Source: Pseudomonadota bacterium (lineage in GTDB: Bacteria > Pseudomonadota > Gammaproteobacteria > Steroidobacterales > Steroidobacteraceae). From it: DNA of 6,218 bases. The notes beneath the pieces are model-generated. The model saw nothing but the letters and a program-made list of their open reading frames with translations. It ran no database searches and was not told the DNA's origin. Made by a program: the position numbers and the translations under genes. This document shows, in pieces, positions 5,453 to 6,218 of the stretch. Numbering within the stretch: position 1 is the stretch's first letter; each line of letters starts with the position of its first letter. The stretch lies in contig JAJZLX010000407.1 in assembly GCA_021850555.1 (NCBI GenBank), positions 1 through 6,218 on the forward strand, given 5' to 3'.

Positions 5453-5941
5453 GTGTATCAGAAGCTCTCCGATACTGTGATCGCCGAGACCTGTCGCGAA
5501 CTGCTACTGGCTCACCGACGTGTCACGGTGCGTCGAGTTTCCGAAGAACTTCGACGACGACACCGCGCGAGCGGAAAGAATGCGCGGGTGGCGCGGATCC
5601 TGCGCGAGCAGTCCGTGCGCATGGCGATCCCGAGCTACGAGGGCACACCTGAGGCGGAGATCGCCCGACTACAGGCGGCGTTGCGAGAGTCCGAGCGGCA
5701 GCGGTCCGAAGCGATCGCGCGTGCAGCATTGTCCGAAGAGCGCGAGCGATCGCATCAGGACCTATGGGCTGATCGCTTCGCTGAGCGGATGCAAGAGAAT
5801 GAGCGGCGGCTGGCGGAGGCCATCAAGCGCTGCGAGCGCGAGGCGGCCGCGCAGCAGCTGCGGCTCCACCAGCGGATCGCCGAGCTCGAGCGGGAGAACG
5901 TGCGCCTTGCTGAGGGGCGGCCGACAGAGGAGGGCACATAG
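5453..5941 (+). CDS. kfrA: KfrA-like DNA-binding coiled-coil protein
   Basis: The 162-residue product has an N-terminal helical DNA-binding-like region, SDTVIAETCRELLLAHRRVT then VRRVSEELRRRHRASGKNAR (6-45) and VARILREQ (46-53), similar to the KfrA_N domain (PF11740). A long Ala/Glu/Arg-rich segment without Pro or Gly (about 66-154, e.g. ARLQAALRESERQRSEAIAR) is a predicted coiled coil. KfrA proteins of IncP-type and related plasmids bind DNA, form filaments or multimers and aid stable inheritance. At 162 residues this one is short, roughly half of RK2 KfrA. The GTG at 5453 is the first possible start, since TGA lies in frame at 5447-5449; GAGG just before it is too close to be a good ribosome site, so initiation at the GTG at 5477 remains possible. 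There is no Met near the start. It follows parB on the same strand, where partition-accessory genes are often found. Confidence 0.7.
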   Translation: MYQKLSDTVIAETCRELLLAHRRVTVRRVSEELRRRHRASGKNARVARILREQSVRMAIPSYEGTPEAEIARLQAALRESERQRSEAIARAALSEERERSHQDLWADRFAERMQENERRLAEAIKRCEREAAAQQLRLHQRIAELERENVRLAEGRPTEEGT

Positions 5942-5998
5942 CGCGGCATTGGCCGACTCCGTCTGAGCACGGCCACCTCATCACGCTGTTGGACTCAT

Positions 5999-6023
5999 TG
6001 ACAACGCCCCTCGGGTGTTGTCA
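5999..6023 (+). promoter_or_regulatory. Hairpin/operator between kfrA and the tumE remnant
   Basis: TGACAACGCCC (5999-6009) and GGGTGTTGTCA (6013-6023) form an 11-bp stem with one G-U pair and a 3-nt loop. A consensus -35 box TTGACA (5998-6003) overlaps the left arm, and CATTCT (6022-6027), 18 bp on, is a poor -10 box. The site could be the kfrA terminator, although only a C/T-rich stretch and no T run follows, or an operator between promoter boxes for the downstream toxin. If the promoter is real, transcription would start almost at the ATG at 6035 and the message would be nearly leaderless. Confidence 0.45.
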
Positions 6024-6034
6024 TTCTCTCCAAC

Positions 6035-6187
6035 ATGCGAGCGCGACTGCTGGTCGATCAGCGGATTATTCTCTCTGATCACGAGTTCGCCGAGCTCGTG
6101 ATCAGAGAGCTTCCCGCACCGCTGCACGGCAGCGCCCATGACTTGAAATACCGCCTGGCCTTTCAGGTGTTCATGCCGCGCGCGTGA
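6035..6187 (+). pseudogene. TumE-family toxin remnant (DUF6516 type), truncated
   Basis: Fifty residues, MRARLLVDQRIILSDHEFAE, LVIRELPAPLHGSAHDLKYR and LAFQVFMPRA, match the first half of TumE-type toxins of TumE-TumA systems: a short basic opening, ELVIxxLPxPLxGSAHxxKYRLAF, with His and Lys-Tyr-Arg in the expected places. Full proteins of the family run to about 100 or more residues and continue with a VLRYDNExGKGDH motif that is missing. After KYRLAF all three forward frames meet a stop before the window ends, and none restores the motif, so this is a truncation or rearranged end and not one simple frameshift. No ribosome site is evident before the ATG. It contains a perfect 15-bp inverted repeat. 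Any partner antitoxin would lie past the right edge. Confidence 0.7.
6071..6109. repeat. Perfect 15-bp inverted repeat within the tumE remnant
   Basis: CTCTCTGATCACGAG (6071-6085) and CTCGTGATCAGAGAG (6095-6109) are exact reverse complements separated by 9 bp (TTCGCCGAG). The arms encode LSDHE and LVIRE, residues that also fit the toxin family, so the symmetry sits within apparently normal coding sequence. It could be a hairpin in the message, a protein-binding or recombination site, or chance symmetry. Confidence 0.7.
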
Positions 6188-6218
6188 TCGCATCTGATCC
6201 TGTCTCGCATTGACTTGA

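Noticed and set aside
5437..5652. ATG 5437 frame as the start of the kfrA-like gene
   Set aside because: It has a better ribosome site (GGGGAA), but its frame does not give the helix and coiled-coil pattern and ends early.

Overview
This window looks like the core (replication and partition) module of a high-GC proteobacterial plasmid, or of a plasmid-derived island, joined on the left to a CRISPR-Cas locus. The inference rests on gene content: a RepA initiator of the RepA_C type, a ParA carrying an N-terminal helix-turn-helix, a plasmid-type ParB, a KfrA-like coiled-coil protein, and pieces of two toxin-antitoxin (TA) loci. A gamma- or betaproteobacterial host is the best guess from these families. 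The sequence alone does not fix the species.

Layout. Positions 1-207 (minus) hold the first 69 codons of a Cas3 HD nuclease that runs off the left edge. A strong nested hairpin (244-282) separates it from a RelE/ParE-type TA pair, also on minus. The antitoxin (818-1051) is intact. The toxin (312-814) is a pseudogene: it has lost frame near 704-709, it carries a 188-bp element with terminal inverted repeats and a 7-bp target duplication (400-587), and it has one base too many in an adjoining A/T run. Removing these three lesions on paper restores a coherent toxin of about 101 residues. Positions 1052-1605 are gene-free. They hold an AT-rich stretch, four copies of a CGGAAGAGATGCAACGGT-like repeat, inverted GGTTCTGC/GCAGAACC motifs and a 26-bp palindrome, and are the best candidate for the replication origin. 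repA (1606-2838, minus) follows.

The repA-parA divergent gap (2839-2945) contains a 12-bp inverted repeat suited to a ParA autorepressor operator. parA (2946-4121) and parB (4236-5207) run on plus, with a centromere-like palindrome (4152-4170) between them. A 245-bp gap with a 12-bp tandem repeat precedes the kfrA-like gene (5453-5941). The right end (6035-6187) is a truncated TumE-family toxin that contains a perfect 15-bp inverted repeat.

How it fits together: RepA would act at the nearby repeats to start replication. ParA, ParB and the palindrome would segregate copies, and KfrA would act as an accessory DNA-binding stability protein. Both TA toxins in view are broken, so TA-based maintenance appears to be decaying here. 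The best leads are the newly resolved small element inside the toxin, the plasmid-linked cas3 start, and the undescribed-looking repeat arrays at the origin and in the tumE remnant.
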